The notes under the pieces: generated by a model
What the model was told of the DNA's origin: nothing
The model's input: only the letters and a program-made list of their open reading frames with translations
The model's database searches: none
Shown here: positions 41,499 to 49,111 of the stretch, piece after piece
How the letters are laid out: every line of letters begins with the position of its first letter
Numbering within the stretch: the first letter of the stretch is position 1
Position numbers and translations under genes: made by a program
DNA from: Pseudomonas sp. BSw22131
GTDB lineage: Bacteria > Pseudomonadota > Gammaproteobacteria > Pseudomonadales > Pseudomonadaceae
Length of the DNA stretch: 64,000 nt
Assembly (NCBI RefSeq): GCF_026810445.1
Contig: NZ_CP113949.1
Coordinates: forward strand, 2,728,001-2,792,000
Direction of reading: 5' to 3'

Positions 41499-42422
41499 TC
41501 AACTGAGCATTGCAGGTTTTGCAACGCTGTAATCCAGGTCCTCACGCAGTCGGGTCACGCAAAAGTCCACGAAAGAGCGCACTTTAGACGAGCCCTTGCG
41601 ACCCTCCGCATACACCACATGCACCGGCAAACCCGGTACTTCAAACCCTTCAAGCACCGTGCACAAACGGCCGGACTCAAGGTGTGCACGAACCTGGTAG
41701 GACGGCACTTGTGTCAGCCCCCACCCGTCAAGTGCGACGTGAATCGCAGCGTTAAACGAGGTCAGCGACAGCCTTGAATGCACGTTCAATGTCTGCCGCT
41801 GGCCGTCGATGGTGAATGTCCAGGCTGGGCTGCGTTCGGCCATCACGGCGCTGACCGTGGCTCGGTCGATCAGCTCATGGGGGTGGTGCGGGCTGCCGTG
41901 GACCGCGAGATAAGCGGGCGATGCACAGACCATGCGTCGCACGCTGCCCACAGCAACAGCGGTCAGCGACGAATCCGGCAGGTGGCCGATGCGCACGGCC
42001 ACATCAATGCCTTCGTCAAGCATTGGCGCGACGCGGTCCATCAGCAGGCCACGGATTTCGACCTGCGGGTTGAGTGCCAGGTATTGGGCGAGCACGGGCG
42101 TTACATGAAGATCGCCAAACACCTGGGGCGCAGTGACCGTCAACAGGCCGCTAGGGCTGGCGTGAATCCCTGCGGCGGAGCTTTCGGCTTCGCTCAGATC
42201 AGCCAGCAAACGCCGGCAGTCTGCGGCGAAACGAACGCCTGATTCGGTCAGTCGCAGCTGGCGTGTGGTGCGTACCACCAGCAGCGTCCCCAGTCGGCGC
42301 TCCAGTTGCGCAACGGCGCGGGTAACTGTCGCCGTCGACACCACGAAGTGCCGCGCCACAGCGGCAAAGCTGGCGTGTTCGGCGACGGCAACGAAAATCG
42401 TCATTTCCTGAATACGGTCCAC
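41499..42422 (-). CDS. LysR-family regulator (divergent from MFS transporter)
   Basis: A 307-residue LysR regulator of the DsdC/CrgA-like group. The HTH reads MDRIQEMTIFVAVAEHASFA then VVSTATVTRAVAQLERRLG, and the effector domain contains GLLTVTAPQVFGDLHVTPVL and VRIGHLPDS. The start is a GTG at 42422 with only a weak ribosome-binding site; no in-frame ATG precedes the conserved MTIF. It faces the MFS drug-exporter gene across a 169-bp region with a clear inverted repeat, so it is the likely regulator of that exporter and possibly of the downstream GST. Confidence 0.88.
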   Translation of the reverse strand: MDRIQEMTIFVAVAEHASFAAVARHFVVSTATVTRAVAQLERRLGTLLVVRTTRQLRLTESGVRFAADCRRLLADLSEAESSAAGIHASPSGLLTVTAPQVFGDLHVTPVLAQYLALNPQVEIRGLLMDRVAPMLDEGIDVAVRIGHLPDSSLTAVAVGSVRRMVCASPAYLAVHGSPHHPHELIDRATVSAVMAERSPAWTFTIDGQRQTLNVHSRLSLTSFNAAIHVALDGWGLTQVPSYQVRAHLESGRLCTVLEGFEVPGLPVHVVYAEGRKGSSKVRSFVDFCVTRLREDLDYSVAKPAMLS

Positions 42423-42496
42423 GGCGCGTCCGGTTCGAGGGCGAATGGCCGGTGAGCATGAAGGAAATAGTGGCGACGGAGAAGATCAAATTGTGT

Positions 42497-42511
42497 ATTC
42501 CATTTGGGAAT
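42497..42511. promoter_or_regulatory. LysR-type inverted repeat between regulator and MFS gene
   Basis: ATTCC-N5-GGAAT is a perfect T-N11-A LysR box, 75 bp upstream of the LysR start and 80 bp upstream of the MFS start. Confidence 0.5.
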
Positions 42512-42591
42512 CCTCAGTATAAAAAACATGAATTTTATGTATCCGTCAGCAACCACTACCGTGACATTTCGATCCCGTGCATGGCCTTCTT

Positions 42592-43827
42592 ATGACTGAT
42601 TCTCCGGCTCAATACCTCACAGATGTCTACTGGAAACGCAACCTCGCGGTCTGCGTGATGGGTGCGTTCACCACCATTGTCGCGATGACGTTGCTGCTGC
42701 CGTTCCTGCCGTTGTACGTCGAACATCTTGGCGTGAGTGAGCCTGCAGCTATCGTGCAATGGTCGGGCGTGGCGTTTGGTGCGACCTTCTTGTCGGCTGC
42801 CCTGACGGCGCCTTTGTGGGGACGACTCGGGGACCGCTACGGTCGCAAATTGATGCTGATCCGCGCCAGCCTGGGCATGGCTATTGCGATGTCGTTGATT
42901 GGCCTGGCGGAAAATATCTATGAGTTGGTGGGGCTGCGCTTGCTGGCAGGATTGCTGGGCGGGTACGCGTCGGGGGCAATCATTCTGGTGGCCACGCAAA
43001 CCCCACGGGAGCGCTCAGGTTGGGCGCTGGGCATGCTGTCCTCGGGGATCATGGCCGGCAACCTTGCAGGGCCACTGATTGGCGGTTTCCTGCCGCCGCT
43101 GATCGGCATTCGCAATACGTTTTTTCTGGCGGGCGGGGTGATCTTCATCACGTTTCTGGCGACGCTGCTGCTCATGAAGGAAGCACCCCGACCCACCCGC
43201 GCAGTCGGTGAAAAGCGCCCGCCCTCGGTTCGCCCGTGGTCCGTCATCAGCGACAAAGTACCCGTCATCACCATGCTGGTGGTCGCGTGCCTGGTGATGT
43301 TTTCAATCATGTCCATCGAGCCGATCATCACCGTTTACCTGAGCCAGCTGCATACCGAAAACGTCACGCTGATGGCCGGCCTGGTGATGTCGGCCACGGC
43401 GTTCGCCAGCGTATTGTCGGCGTCGCGCATCGGTAAGCTGGCGGACCGGGCAGGGCACTGGAACGTGGTGATGATCTGCCTTGCATCGGCGGCGGTGACG
43501 CTGATACCGCAGGCATTCGTGACGAACGCCTGGCAACTGGTCGCGTTGCGTTTTGTGATGGGCATTGCCTTGGGCGGGCTGTTGCCGTGCATAGCGGCGA
43601 TCATTCGTCACGCCGTGCCAGACAGCGTGGCCGGGCGAATGCTGGGTTATTCGACGTCCAGTCAATACGTTGGCCAGGTCCTGGGACCGTTGACGGGCGG
43701 GTACATGGGTGGCCATTTCGGTATGCCGCTGGTGTTTATCGTCACCTGCGTGCTGATGGCCGGATGCGCAGCGGCGATGTTTTGGCTCAGGCCGGATAAC
43801 CGATCCGTTCGCCCTCAGACACCCTGA
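42592..43827 (+). CDS. MdtG-like MFS multidrug exporter
   Basis: A 411-residue, 12-helix major facilitator (DHA1 family). The start MTDSPAQYLTDVYWKRNLAV fits MdtG-type proteins, whose first helix is followed by LPFLPLYVEHLGV. Motif A is GRLGDRYGRKLMLI between helices 2 and 3. A drug/H+ antiporter motif C-like segment (LGMLSSGIMAGNLAGPLIGG) lies in helix 5. The ATG at 42592 is preferred over an in-frame GTG at 42577; neither has a strong ribosome-binding site. The divergent LysR neighbour suggests induction by a drug or phenolic compound. The substrate is unknown. Confidence 0.88.
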   Translation: MTDSPAQYLTDVYWKRNLAVCVMGAFTTIVAMTLLLPFLPLYVEHLGVSEPAAIVQWSGVAFGATFLSAALTAPLWGRLGDRYGRKLMLIRASLGMAIAMSLIGLAENIYELVGLRLLAGLLGGYASGAIILVATQTPRERSGWALGMLSSGIMAGNLAGPLIGGFLPPLIGIRNTFFLAGGVIFITFLATLLLMKEAPRPTRAVGEKRPPSVRPWSVISDKVPVITMLVVACLVMFSIMSIEPIITVYLSQLHTENVTLMAGLVMSATAFASVLSASRIGKLADRAGHWNVVMICLASAAVTLIPQAFVTNAWQLVALRFVMGIALGGLLPCIAAIIRHAVPDSVAGRMLGYSTSSQYVGQVLGPLTGGYMGGHFGMPLVFIVTCVLMAGCAAAMFWLRPDNRSVRPQTP

Positions 43828-43860
43828 CAGCCGATCCCTCGATTTTGACGAAACCATGAC

Positions 43861-43942
43861 ATGCCACGCAGGATAATCCTTCTTCGCGACCTGCAACACG
43901 GGCCGCGACGTACAGACGGAATCGGCTTTCGCATGGAACTCC
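43861..43942 (+). pseudogene. Possible C-terminal scrap of a response-regulator gene
   Basis: In the 115 bp before the histidine kinase, one frame reads LRDLQHGPRRTDGIGFRMEL. The end resembles the last beta-hairpin of OmpR-type response regulators (..tvrGiGyRlE), and the position, immediately before a sensor gene, is exactly where such a gene belongs. No receiver domain, start or complete winged helix is present, and the frame runs into the kinase gene without a stop. Short similarity only; chance cannot be excluded. Confidence 0.25.
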
Positions 43943-45229
43943 ATGGACATCAAACACAGCTTGAAGCAACGAATCGTCATCGTGTTCGCGCTGATGAGTG
44001 CAGTCGTCGCCGGTATATTTGCGATCGGCATCATCGCCACTGTGCACGTGGTTGAGAAAAAACTTGCGACCGTCAGCCTGAGCGGCAATCTGCACCGGCT
44101 GATGGTGATGGAAAACATGAGCGACTGGCGGCACCGTCCTGAGAAAGACGAGCTGTTTTACGCTCAAGAGGGCAGAGAAGAACTGGCGCTCACCGACGAT
44201 CTCAAGGATCTCGCGCCCGGTTTTCAAGAGCTTTTTCGCGGCGATAAAGCCTATTACGCGATGGTCCAGCTGGTCGGTGACCGACGCTACGTGCTGTTGC
44301 GCGATCAACGCCTTTTCGAGAAGCGTGAGCGAATTCTGTTCGGCATCGTGCTGGTGGGTTTTGTACTCAGTGTGCTGCTTGCGGTGCTGCTGGGGCGCCT
44401 GTTGGCGTCCAGGGTGATGGCGCCGGTAGCACGTCTTGCAGGGCAGGTTCATCACCGCGATCAGTTGCTGGACGTGGCGCCGGCGCTGGCCGAGAACTAC
44501 GCCAAGGACGAAGTCGGTGCGCTGGCGGTGTCTTTCGATGAAACCCTTGGCCGGCTGCGCGGCACATTGAGCCGCGAAAAACTGTTCACCAGCGACGTCA
44601 GCCACGAACTGCGCACGCCGTTGATGGTACTGGCGTCGTCCTGCGAACTGCTGCTGGAATACCCGGGGCTCGATGAGCGCTCGCGCATGCAGGTGGTGCG
44701 CATCAACAACGCGACGCTTGGCATGAAGCAACTGGTCGAAACGTTTTTGCTGCTGGCACGCACCGAAGGCCGGCATTCGCATGAGGGCCGGCAGTCGACC
44801 CTGCGGCAGATCGCCGATGAGCTGACCGAGCTGTGGCGGGGGCCCATCGAAGAAAAGAACCTGAGATTCGAGTACCTGTCCCGCGATGACAATGCGGTGC
44901 TGTACAACGGCCCGTTGCTGCGTTCGGTGATGGGCAATCTGTTGCGCAACGCCTGGCATTACACCGACGAAGGGTTTATCCGACTAACGCTGACGGCCAC
45001 CGGCTTCACCGTCGAGGACAGCGGCATCGGTATTCCCGAAGAGAAACGTGCGGCGATGTTCCAGCCCTTTGTGCGGGGCGACGAGCAACGTGGGGAGGGC
45101 CTGGGCCTTGGGCTTTCGCTGGTTCAGCGGATCTGCGCCAACCAGGACTGGAGCGTAACGCTGATCAGCCGGCAACCTTCGGGGTGTTGTTTCGAGGTGT
45201 CGCTGGTGTCGGCAACCGGTCCGGTTTGA
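43943..45229 (+). CDS. Membrane sensor histidine kinase without adjacent response regulator
   Basis: A 428-residue sensor with TM1 (about 9-34), a short periplasmic sensor domain (35-130), TM2 (131-153), HAMP-like linker, HisKA with phosphoacceptor H221 in SDVSHELRTPL, and HATPase with N-box MGNLLRNAWHY, G1 VEDSGIGIPEE and G2 GLGLGLSLVQRI. All catalytic boxes are intact. Kinases of this size and layout normally sit one base from an OmpR-type regulator gene; here the upstream neighbour is an MFS exporter and only a possible scrap of a regulator remains. Downstream and convergent is a PAP2 phosphatase gene. The signal is unknown. Confidence 0.92.
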   Translation: MDIKHSLKQRIVIVFALMSAVVAGIFAIGIIATVHVVEKKLATVSLSGNLHRLMVMENMSDWRHRPEKDELFYAQEGREELALTDDLKDLAPGFQELFRGDKAYYAMVQLVGDRRYVLLRDQRLFEKRERILFGIVLVGFVLSVLLAVLLGRLLASRVMAPVARLAGQVHHRDQLLDVAPALAENYAKDEVGALAVSFDETLGRLRGTLSREKLFTSDVSHELRTPLMVLASSCELLLEYPGLDERSRMQVVRINNATLGMKQLVETFLLLARTEGRHSHEGRQSTLRQIADELTELWRGPIEEKNLRFEYLSRDDNAVLYNGPLLRSVMGNLLRNAWHYTDEGFIRLTLTATGFTVEDSGIGIPEEKRAAMFQPFVRGDEQRGEGLGLGLSLVQRICANQDWSVTLISRQPSGCCFEVSLVSATGPV

Positions 45230-45255
45230 GCGCGTCCGGTTGCGACAAGGTTTTA

Positions 45256-46074
45256 TCAGGTAGTTGCGGGTGCTGTCCGGGCCCGGTCGGGCGCAACGTA
45301 GTCAGGATCGAGCCTCGCCCGGCCGTAGAACGCCATCGCCGTGAAGAACATCGAGAACCAGACGATCACCCCGGCCCAAGGCGTGTGAGACATGAAATGC
45401 CAGCCCTGGAAGATCCGCGTCGTGCCGTAGAAGAATCCCAGCAGCAGGGTCGCGACCAGCACCGCCTTGGCATGTCTCCAGCGATAACGTAACGCGACGA
45501 AGTACAGCGCCATCATGGTGAAGCCGCCTGACGCGTGACCGCCCGGCCAGCACCGGCCTTTGCCCGCTTCGTGGAGCAGGTTGAAGTTTTCGAACCACTC
45601 GCGCTTCTCTTCAATACCGCCATACAGCGTGGTTTCCACCGGGCAGAACACGCTGGTGTGGCTCTTGAAGTAGTGGATGAAACCGGTGGTCACGGCGAAT
45701 GAAACCACCACAAACAGCAAGTCCCGGCGATGGCGAGTCAAGAACTGCAAGAACTGCGCAACGCGGGTTCTTTCCATCCAGGCGATGATTGACGCGTGTT
45801 TGTCGGCCCGAAAAAGCGGCCAGACAAACGACAGAAACGCGCCAATCATTGCGGCTTCTCCCGTCCAGTTCGGAATGATGCGCGCCCACCGGTGAGTGAA
45901 GTTTTCGAACAGTTTGTTATGACCCAGCACAAACTCATGGGTGGTGGTGTTGTACAGCGCGTCACTGATCAGCACGTCGAGGTTGGTCAGGTCGAACGCT
46001 AGAAACAGCCCGAGTGCGATCAGCAGCGGAATCCCGATATTGATCAGGTAAAAGCGATAGCGAGTGTGGTTCAC
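45256..46074 (-). CDS. PAP2-family membrane phosphatase
   Basis: A 272-residue membrane protein with about six helices and the acid-phosphatase triad in degenerate form: a KGRCWPGGHASGGFTMMAL segment (C1 plus the PSGH-like motif, here GGHASG with the catalytic His) and TRIFQGWHFMSHTPWAG (C3, SRxxxxxHxxxD-like, with the nucleophilic His and the last Asp replaced by Trp/Ala). Such LpxE/PgpB-like enzymes dephosphorylate lipid A, phosphatidylglycerol phosphate or undecaprenyl pyrophosphate. The start is a GTG at 46074. It lies tail-to-tail with the sensor kinase, a common pairing for envelope-modification genes. Confidence 0.87.
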   Translation of the reverse strand: MNHTRYRFYLINIGIPLLIALGLFLAFDLTNLDVLISDALYNTTTHEFVLGHNKLFENFTHRWARIIPNWTGEAAMIGAFLSFVWPLFRADKHASIIAWMERTRVAQFLQFLTRHRRDLLFVVVSFAVTTGFIHYFKSHTSVFCPVETTLYGGIEEKREWFENFNLLHEAGKGRCWPGGHASGGFTMMALYFVALRYRWRHAKAVLVATLLLGFFYGTTRIFQGWHFMSHTPWAGVIVWFSMFFTAMAFYGRARLDPDYVAPDRARTAPATT

Positions 46075-46507
46075 GTGGTCTTTCCCGAGAGGGGGGTGGC
46101 GTTGAGTACAGGCTTGGTCAACATACGCGGCATCGGGTGAATGGCGGGTGAACAGCTTGTGAAAAGGCCATTCACATATCGTCTTTCTTACGAGTCAGCG
46201 GGTTCCGGACAATGCTGAATTAGAGGTGTTTCGCGGCTCACGAGCGCCAAAGTCCTGCAACGTTCAAGGAATTGTCTGACGAATGTCACGCCTCTGTAGT
46301 GAACCCGAGACTTTTTCGGCGGTCTGTTGACCACTGCGCGGCAAGCTGTGCCGGGGTCTTATGGCTTCGGGTTCTTCACGATTTTCTTGCGCGCCCGACT
46401 TCTCCAGCAGTTGCAGCATTGTGTTTGTGTTGCAGGCGCAGGCTATGTCCATCGTCACCGGCCCGACCATCCAGGCCTTTTCTTTTTTATTTTGTGAAGA
46501 TCCCTCC
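46075..46507. other. Gene-free stretch upstream of the SH3-domain gene
   Basis: About 430 bp between the divergent PAP2 phosphatase and SH3/coiled-coil genes. Open frames here lack ribosome-binding sites and recognisable domains. It presumably holds both promoters; no clear palindrome or RNA gene was seen. Confidence 0.4.
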
Positions 46508-47185
46508 ATGCCGCCACTTCAGTCTTCTTCCCGTCTTCGTTTTACGTTTTCCAATCCGGTCGCTCGACGCCGTTTGCTCAGCGCCGGCCTGTTGGGAAGC
46601 ATGCTTCTTGTGTGCGTCGATGCGCGTGCCGAAACCAGCGGCAAGGATCGCTGGGTCAGTGACACGTTGAGCACTTACGTGCGCAGCGGTCCAACCGACG
46701 GTTACCGGATTGTCGGCACGCTCAAATCGGGTCAGAAAGTTGAGCTCGTCAACACTCAGGGCGACTACAGTCAGGTGCGTGGCACGTCCGGCGAGACGGT
46801 GTGGATTCCGTCCAGTGATCTGCAGCAAGTGCCTGGCCAGACCGAACGCTTGCCGCAACTCACGCAGCAGGTCAGTGACCTCAGTGGTCAGTTGAAGACC
46901 ATCGACGATGACTGGAAAACCAAAGTGCAGGGCATGCAGGAAACCCTGGATTCGCGCAAGAAACTGGTGGACGAGCTCGAGGCTCGCGCCAAGGACTTGA
47001 ACGCCCAGTTGACCGACGCCCAGTCCGAGTTGCGTGCCACCCAGGCCAAGCTCGGCGATGAGAATAATCAGGTGCTGATGCGCTACATGGTTTATGGCGG
47101 CAGCATCGCCGGGGCAGGGTTGCTGCTGGGCCTCATCCTTCCGGCGCTGACCCGCGGCCGCAAGCGCAACGATCGCTGGTTCTGA
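46508..47185 (+). CDS. SH3-domain / coiled-coil membrane protein (YgiM-like, TIGR04211)
   Basis: A 225-residue envelope protein: signal peptide or anchor (to about residue 42, ending DARAE), a bacterial SH3 domain (about 45-115; TYVRSGPTDGYRIVGTLKSG and GETVWIPSSDL), a long coiled coil (about 120-190) and a C-terminal membrane helix (VYGGSIAGAGLLLGLILPAL) followed by a basic tail RGRKRNDRWF. This matches the TIGR04211 architecture of E. coli YgiM. The start is placed at the ATG 46508 (MPPLQSSSRLRFTF); a much longer open frame upstream has no signal-like start. Proposed to bind peptidoglycan; function not firmly known. Confidence 0.88.
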   Translation: MPPLQSSSRLRFTFSNPVARRRLLSAGLLGSMLLVCVDARAETSGKDRWVSDTLSTYVRSGPTDGYRIVGTLKSGQKVELVNTQGDYSQVRGTSGETVWIPSSDLQQVPGQTERLPQLTQQVSDLSGQLKTIDDDWKTKVQGMQETLDSRKKLVDELEARAKDLNAQLTDAQSELRATQAKLGDENNQVLMRYMVYGGSIAGAGLLLGLILPALTRGRKRNDRWF

Positions 47186-47325
47186 GCCGACACGGGCGCT
47201 AAAAAGCCTATGCCTGGCACTGAACCTGGAGATGCGAATTCATTCGCGACGGGCCGGGTTTTACTGCCCAACGCAATTGCCTTTTATCGGCGTTGAAGAG
47301 ACTGCGAGATGCTCTTATTGCTTTT

Positions 47326-47410
47326 GAGCTGACGAGCCGGCGCGAGGCCGCGATTGCAGTGTGTCAGGCAGATTGCATCGCGGCCTCGCCCAGGCTCGTC
47401 AGTTCCAAAA
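47326..47410. repeat. Long hairpin repeat (copy 2 of 2)
   Basis: GAGCTGACGAGCCGGCGCGAGG...ATTGCATCGCGGCCTCGCCCAGGCTCGTCAGTTCC repeats the element at 10391-10480 (given here as ends). The inner arms GCGAGGCCGCGAT/ATCGCGGCCTCGC and the GTGTCAGGCAG loop are retained. It lies between the converging SH3 and MFS genes, the same kind of position as copy 1. Confidence 0.8.
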
Positions 47411-47434
47411 GGAGGGGACTGATCTGTCACATGT

Positions 47435-48718
47435 CTATAACGAACGGGCGACGTCCACCGGAACGGCCTCTTTTGACATTGAAAAGGTAAACCGTCCTCC
47501 GCTGAATCCCGCTTTCAAATCCCGGTATTTCACCAGATAACGGGTCCACACCAGCGCGGCGGCGATGCCTGATGCTCCGCCGATCACCATCGCCCAGCGC
47601 GGCCCGAAGGTATCGGCGACCCAGCCCACGATCGGTGCGCCAATCGGTGTGCCGCCCAATGTCGTCGCCAGCAGGATAGCCATCACACGTCCGCGCATCA
47701 GCGGGTCTGTCGACAGTTGCACCATGCTGTTGGAGGAGGTGGTGAAGGTCTGCGCCGAAATACCCAGCACGAACAGCGCGGCGCCGAAGAGCCAAAAGTT
47801 GGGCATGATCGCCGCCAACGCAAAGCCTCCACCGAAGATCGAAATCGCCACCAGCAACAACCTCGCACTGGGCCTGCCACGCCGTGCGGCCAGAAGGGCG
47901 CCGGTTACCGAGCCGATGGCCATGATCGACGTCAGCAAACCGTAGTGGCCGGAGCCTGCGCCGTAGACGCTGACCGCCATGGTCGAGATGAAAATCGGAA
48001 AATTCAGCCCGAATGTCCCCACCAGAAACAGCATGAGCAGCATCGCCTTCAAGTCAGGCCGCCGCCACACATAGCGAAAACCTTCCATCAGATTACCCCT
48101 TGCCCGGACGGGCCTGGCCCGCACGTTCATCTCCCTGACCCGCAGCAGGCTCAACGCGTAAATCATCGCGATAAACGTGATGGCATTGCTCAACAGCACC
48201 CAGCCAGTCCCCAGAAACGGTATCAACCCACCGGCAACCGCAGGGCCGATCATGCGCGCTGCGTTGAACGACAACGAATTGAGCGCGACAGCGTTGGATA
48301 ACTGGTTTTCGTCCACAAGATCCGAGACAAATGTCTGCCGCGCGGGTGCATCGAACGCCGCAACGCAGCCCGACAGAAAGGCAAAGACATACACCTGCCA
48401 TAGCGTCACGTGGCCGGTTACGGTCAGCAAACCCAGGCCGAGTGCCAGCAAGCCCATGATCACTTGCGTGGCGATCAGCAATTTGCGCCGGTCGAAGTGG
48501 TCCGCCGCGGCACCACTGAACGGCAAGAGCAGCAACATCGGGCCAAACTGTAGCGCCAATACCACGCCCAGCGCCGTGGCGTTTTGTTCGGTCAGCTGAG
48601 TCAGCACTAGCCAGTCCTGTGCGGTGCGCTGCATCCAGGTGCCGATGTTGGAGATGAGGGCGCCGATGGCCCATATGCGGTAGTTGTAGCCCTCAAGGGA
48701 GCGGAAAGTGCGGGCCAT
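47435..48718 (-). CDS. MFS transporter (EntS-like)
   Basis: A 427-residue major facilitator of the DUF894/EntS group. It begins MARTFRSLEGYNYRIWAIGA and continues SNIGTWMQRTAQDWLVLTQL; the first-helix tryptophans and the QRTAQDWLVL segment are typical of EntS/YbdA exporters. Motif A is GAAADHFDRRKLLIATQ. The start at 48718 has AGGA upstream; an in-frame extension to 48769 is not conserved-looking. EntS exports enterobactin, but many relatives move other compounds and no siderophore genes are nearby, so the substrate is open. Confidence 0.88.
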   Translation of the reverse strand: MARTFRSLEGYNYRIWAIGALISNIGTWMQRTAQDWLVLTQLTEQNATALGVVLALQFGPMLLLLPFSGAAADHFDRRKLLIATQVIMGLLALGLGLLTVTGHVTLWQVYVFAFLSGCVAAFDAPARQTFVSDLVDENQLSNAVALNSLSFNAARMIGPAVAGGLIPFLGTGWVLLSNAITFIAMIYALSLLRVREMNVRARPVRARGNLMEGFRYVWRRPDLKAMLLMLFLVGTFGLNFPIFISTMAVSVYGAGSGHYGLLTSIMAIGSVTGALLAARRGRPSARLLLVAISIFGGGFALAAIMPNFWLFGAALFVLGISAQTFTTSSNSMVQLSTDPLMRGRVMAILLATTLGGTPIGAPIVGWVADTFGPRWAMVIGGASGIAAALVWTRYLVKYRDLKAGFSGGRFTFSMSKEAVPVDVARSL

Positions 48719-48850
48719 CGGAAATCCTGTGCGGGGTTCACGGGGGGGCTTGAACAGTGGACTGAGCATCTAAGTAACAGCGCGGGGATAGCGCTTGGTG
48801 GTTTGCCGGACACGATAGTCATGGTCTGCCACCAAAGAACACCCTCCTGA

Positions 48851-49045
48851 GACCACAGCAGTGGTGCAACGTCGTCGGCCGACGAAGATTTCGTCGCATC
48901 GGCATCGGCATCGGCATCGGCATCGGCATCGGGTAAGGCGATCCTGGTGGGCGCGCCATCGCTGGGCGGCAAACCGGTGGGCAACAACCGGTTTTACGGC
49001 GCCAACGACCCACGTCGTAATACCGGCCTGTCTCTGGGCTACTGA
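48851..49045 (+). pseudogene. C-terminal gene fragment carrying a Ser-Ala tandem repeat
   Basis: An open frame of 64 codons with no start codon reads DHSSGATSSADEDFV, then (Ala-Ser)x6, then GKAILVGAPSLGGKPVGNNR and FYGANDPRRNTGLSLGY-stop. The end, with alternating polar/hydrophobic residues and a final aromatic residue, resembles the last strand of an outer-membrane barrel or exported protein. It is in a different frame from the HRHRHR and GIGIGI readings of the same repeat. A hairpin follows at 49055. Probably the tail of a gene whose 5' part was lost; not matched to any family. Confidence 0.35.
48896..48932. repeat. GGCATC hexanucleotide microsatellite, six units
   Basis: Six perfect tandem copies of GGCATC. 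Copy number can change by slippage, and since six is a multiple of three the change would keep the frame, altering the number of Ala-Ser pairs in the surrounding open frame. Confidence 0.9.
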
Positions 49046-49054
49046 GTCAGCCAC

Positions 49055-49093
49055 CACTGGGCCGGGCATTGCGAGGCATGCCCCGGCTCAGTG
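49055..49093. terminator. Strong hairpin between two converging reading frames
   Basis: CACTG-G-GCCGGG-CAT / ATG-C-CCCGGC-T-CAGTG pairs almost fully around an 8-base loop. There is no T-run on either strand, so if it ends transcription it is Rho-assisted or a REP-type structure. It is just beyond the patB stop. Confidence 0.45.
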
Positions 49094-49111
49094 TGACTCA
49101 GCACAGTGTTC

